DNA from: Paenibacillus pedocola
GTDB lineage: Bacteria; Bacillota; Bacilli; Paenibacillales; Paenibacillaceae
Length of the DNA: 64,000 bases
Direction of reading: 5' to 3'
Assembly: GCF_031599675.1 (NCBI RefSeq)
Contig: NZ_CP134223.1
Span: forward strand, 2,356,001 to 2,420,000
The notes under the pieces were generated by a model, which saw only the letters and a program-made list of their open reading frames with translations, ran no database searches and was not told where the DNA came from. The translations under genes were made by a program, and so were the position numbers. This document shows positions 62,103-64,000 of the stretch, piece by piece. The first letter of the stretch is position 1, and each line of letters opens with the position of its first letter.

Positions 62103-63758
62103 ATGAAACAAGAGTTAATCCCTGCGGACAGCGAAGAACAGTTCCGGGATTGGGACGAGCTGTCCTTCCGCTTGTTATCGGTTCAGGTAGTGAAGGGGAG
62201 CGAGGAGGGGCATCTGCCTCAACAGCTTGCACTTTCATATGCGCTTATAGTGGTGGCAAGCGGCTCTGTCCAGGTGCTCATGAATCACGGCCAGTTTGAG
62301 CTTGCAGCCGGTTCGGTCTGCCTATGTCTTCCGGAACAGACCTTCGGTACAGTACAGCAGGCGGGGAGCCTTGAAATGTACATTTTTTATTTCGACATCC
62401 ACCGGTACCATCCGGCAGGTGAAGGGAGCTTTCTGCTCAAGGATGCTGAGCTGTTTCCCCGTGAGGGCTCGCTGCCGCAAACTTCAATGAAGACAATTAC
62501 TTCAATCTGCAGCGGGTTGTCCCACATGGAAGAGAACCAGCGTCAGCATATAAGCTTCCGGGCACAGATTGATTTTCAGGAGCTGCTGTACAGCATCCGT
62601 GTGAGCGGCAGGCAGCGGCCCCGGGATACGAATTCCGCGCTGGAGCAGGCCCGATTATACATAGAAGAGCACTATACGCAGGATCTGACCTCTCAGCTGC
62701 TGGCGCAGGCTGCTGAGCTAAGCCCCAAATATTTCAACGACTTGTTTAAGAGAAAATATGGCAAGAGCGCTTTGGACTATACCACTGAGCTGAGGCTGCA
62801 GCAGGCTAAACGACTAATGGCGGAGAGCGGAACGAAGCTGCGTGAGATCGCCCACCGGGTAGGGTACACGGATGAATTCTATTTCAGCCGTAAATTCAAG
62901 AAGATTATCGGGGTGCCCCCTGCGGTCTATATGAAGAGCCGCCGCCGCAAGCTGGTGGCATACTCTCCGTCGCTGCTCGGACAATTACTGCCGCTCAACC
63001 TTATCCCTTACGCGGCGGCGCTTCACCCCAAATGGACGGAGTATTATTACCGGAATTACCGCAGCGATATCCCTGTACATATCAGTGCCTTCCGCAGCAA
63101 TCAGGACTGGCAGGCTAATCTGGAGTTGCTCAGACAAGTTCCTGCTGATCTGATTCTGGCTGGCGATGACCTGCAGGAAGAAGAGAAGACCGCGCTTGAG
63201 CGAATCGCTCCCGTTCATTATCTGCAGACCGGCCCTGCCGACTGGCGCAGCCAGTTTCTGCAGCTGGCACAATTTCTGGGCGAATCCTGGCAGGCGGAGC
63301 AGTGGCTGGCGGCCTTTGACTGGGAGGCCGGGGCGGTTAAGGAACAGCTGCACACCCAGATCGGAGGGGAGTCGGTGGTCGTCATCCGCATGCTGCACAA
63401 CAGATTGTATCTGCACTGCAGCCGCACCATGGCCAGCATGCTCTACGGTGAGCTTGAACTGCAGCCTGCGTATGACAGCGGGGATGAAATTTACAATGTA
63501 CCGGTGACCCCGCAGGAAATAGCTGCCCTGCATGCAGATCATCTGCTCATGCTGATCCGCCGGGAGAGCGATACTCTAGGAGAGTGGAATAAGCTGCAGA
63601 ATGATCCGGAATGGCTGAAAATAGCGGCGGTGCAGCGGCACAGGGTGCATTTTCTCTCGTCTGATCCTTGGCGTGAGCACTCTGCTTATGCCCAGCTGCG
63701 GATGGTCCGGCAGACGAAGCAGCTGTTAGTCGGCCAATCGTCCATCCATGTTCCGTAA
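62103..63758 (+). CDS. AraC regulator fused to siderophore-binding domain (Btr-like)
   Basis: 551 residues. An N-terminal cupin-like part (~1-180), two AraC helix-turn-helix motifs at ~185-285 (TSQLLAQAAELSPKYFNDLF and LREIAHRVGYTDEFYFSRKF), then a periplasmic-binding-protein-like domain (~300-551, ending in SDPWREHSAYAQLRMV). This is the architecture of B. subtilis Btr, which senses iron-siderophore in the cytoplasm and activates uptake genes. A Fur box is in front and a second Fur box lies before the next gene, a FecCD-type permease, so it probably activates that operon under iron limitation. Confidence 0.9.
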   Translation: MKQELIPADSEEQFRDWDELSFRLLSVQVVKGSEEGHLPQQLALSYALIVVASGSVQVLMNHGQFELAAGSVCLCLPEQTFGTVQQAGSLEMYIFYFDIHRYHPAGEGSFLLKDAELFPREGSLPQTSMKTITSICSGLSHMEENQRQHISFRAQIDFQELLYSIRVSGRQRPRDTNSALEQARLYIEEHYTQDLTSQLLAQAAELSPKYFNDLFKRKYGKSALDYTTELRLQQAKRLMAESGTKLREIAHRVGYTDEFYFSRKFKKIIGVPPAVYMKSRRRKLVAYSPSLLGQLLPLNLIPYAAALHPKWTEYYYRNYRSDIPVHISAFRSNQDWQANLELLRQVPADLILAGDDLQEEEKTALERIAPVHYLQTGPADWRSQFLQLAQFLGESWQAEQWLAAFDWEAGAVKEQLHTQIGGESVVVIRMLHNRLYLHCSRTMASMLYGELELQPAYDSGDEIYNVPVTPQEIAALHADHLLMLIRRESDTLGEWNKLQNDPEWLKIAAVQRHRVHFLSSDPWREHSAYAQLRMVRQTKQLLVGQSSIHVP

Positions 63759-63801
63759 TTTGTCCATGGAGCCCCTTTGTCCGCTTCGCTATAATCTTAA
63801 A

Positions 63802-63816
63802 TGAGAATCATTATCA
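63802..63816. promoter_or_regulatory. Fur box before the permease gene
   Basis: TGAGAATCATTATCA matches the TGATAAT-N-ATTATCA consensus with one mismatch. It lies 50 bases before the permease start and next to TATAAT (63790-63795), so Fur would block transcription. Confidence 0.75.
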
Positions 63817-63866
63817 AATGATGAAGATCCAAAATAGAAGCCAGCAAAAGAACGGGATGACATGAA

Positions 63867-64000
63867 ATGAAATTATCGGCCGGATTGAAAACAACCTCAT
63901 TACTGGTGCTGGGGCTTGTCCTAATCATAATCATCAGCGTGTTATCTGTGCTCTACGGTTCTAAATCCATCGGTTACGGAACGATTTGGAATGCGCTCGT
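63867..64000 (+). CDS. FecCD-type siderophore permease (3' end cut)
   Basis: The frame runs from ATG 63867 to the window edge: MKLSAGLKTTSLLVLGLVLI, then a hydrophobic run and VLYGSKSIGYGTIWNAL. The first membrane helix and the YGSKSIGYGTIW segment are typical of FecCD-family iron-siderophore ABC permeases. About 44 residues are visible of an expected ~330. GGGATGA lies just upstream. Under the Fur box and presumably the Btr-like regulator. Confidence 0.85.
   Translation, partial: MKLSAGLKTTSLLVLGLVLIIIISVLSVLYGSKSIGYGTIWNAL

Noticed and set aside
1..64000. CRISPR arrays, tRNA or rRNA genes, prophage modules
   Set aside because: No regularly spaced direct repeats, tRNA-like cloverleaf, rRNA segment or phage structural genes were recognised in the window.

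Overview
The window looks like chromosomal DNA of a spore-forming, low-to-mid GC Firmicute, most likely Paenibacillus or a close relative. The basis is gene content and signals: AGGAGG-type ribosome sites, many GTG/TTG starts, a secreted protein with three C-terminal S-layer homology repeats, a copper-amine-oxidase-type stalk domain protein, YafY/WYL regulators, an AraC regulator fused to a siderophore-binding domain, and a Gram-positive type Pel locus. This is inference; there is no rRNA or other marker gene. I saw no tRNA, rRNA, CRISPR array or prophage.

Layout. 1-13 kb: a gene for a secreted FMN-binding protein cut at the left edge, an M3 peptidase, a LysR regulator with a palindromic operator, then many small accessory genes (kinase-like phosphotransferase, WYL regulator, DinB, YdeI, two DUF1801 proteins, a phosphoesterase, two AraC/GyrI-type regulators, a MerR-GGDEF fusion). 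12.8-17.2 kb: nucleotidyltransferase, UvrA paralogue and YdcF-like gene in a row. 17.6-31.5 kb: LytTR/DUF3021 regulatory pair, amidase, a MITE-like element, a GNAT-pentapeptide fusion, subtilisin, a Lys/Ala-rich protein, hydrolases, an IS3-family scar, lipoproteins and a UbiD-type decarboxylase. 31.6-44.8 kb: a second, shorter MITE relative, glycosyltransferases, a GNAT/WYL/GNAT operon, a hybrid histidine kinase with an HD-GYP response regulator, and a 1363-residue SLH surface protein.

The most notable region is 44.9-57.3 kb. Seven closely packed minus-strand genes encode, in transcription order, an epimerase-PelD fusion (with an intact RxxD c-di-GMP site), a PelE-like protein, a DUF2194 deacetylase-like protein, PelF, a PelG-CotH fusion, a VTC-type polyphosphate polymerase domain protein and a DUF4956 membrane protein. 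A secreted DUF4832 protein is divergent from them. The order matches the Gram-positive pelD-E-A(deacetylase)-F-G arrangement, extended by a CotH/VTC/DUF4956 module. The PelG-CotH protein carries an in-frame internal lipobox exactly at the junction. Together these suggest a c-di-GMP-controlled exopolysaccharide machine physically coupled to an extracellular kinase-like and polyphosphate-type module. The HD-GYP response regulator (38 kb) and MerR-GGDEF protein (11 kb) could feed c-di-GMP into it.

57.4-64 kb: a chemoreceptor, an ECF sigma factor with an SDR protein, a ClpP paralogue with a small partner gene, and the start of an iron-siderophore uptake operon with two Fur boxes and a Btr-like regulator, cut by the right edge.
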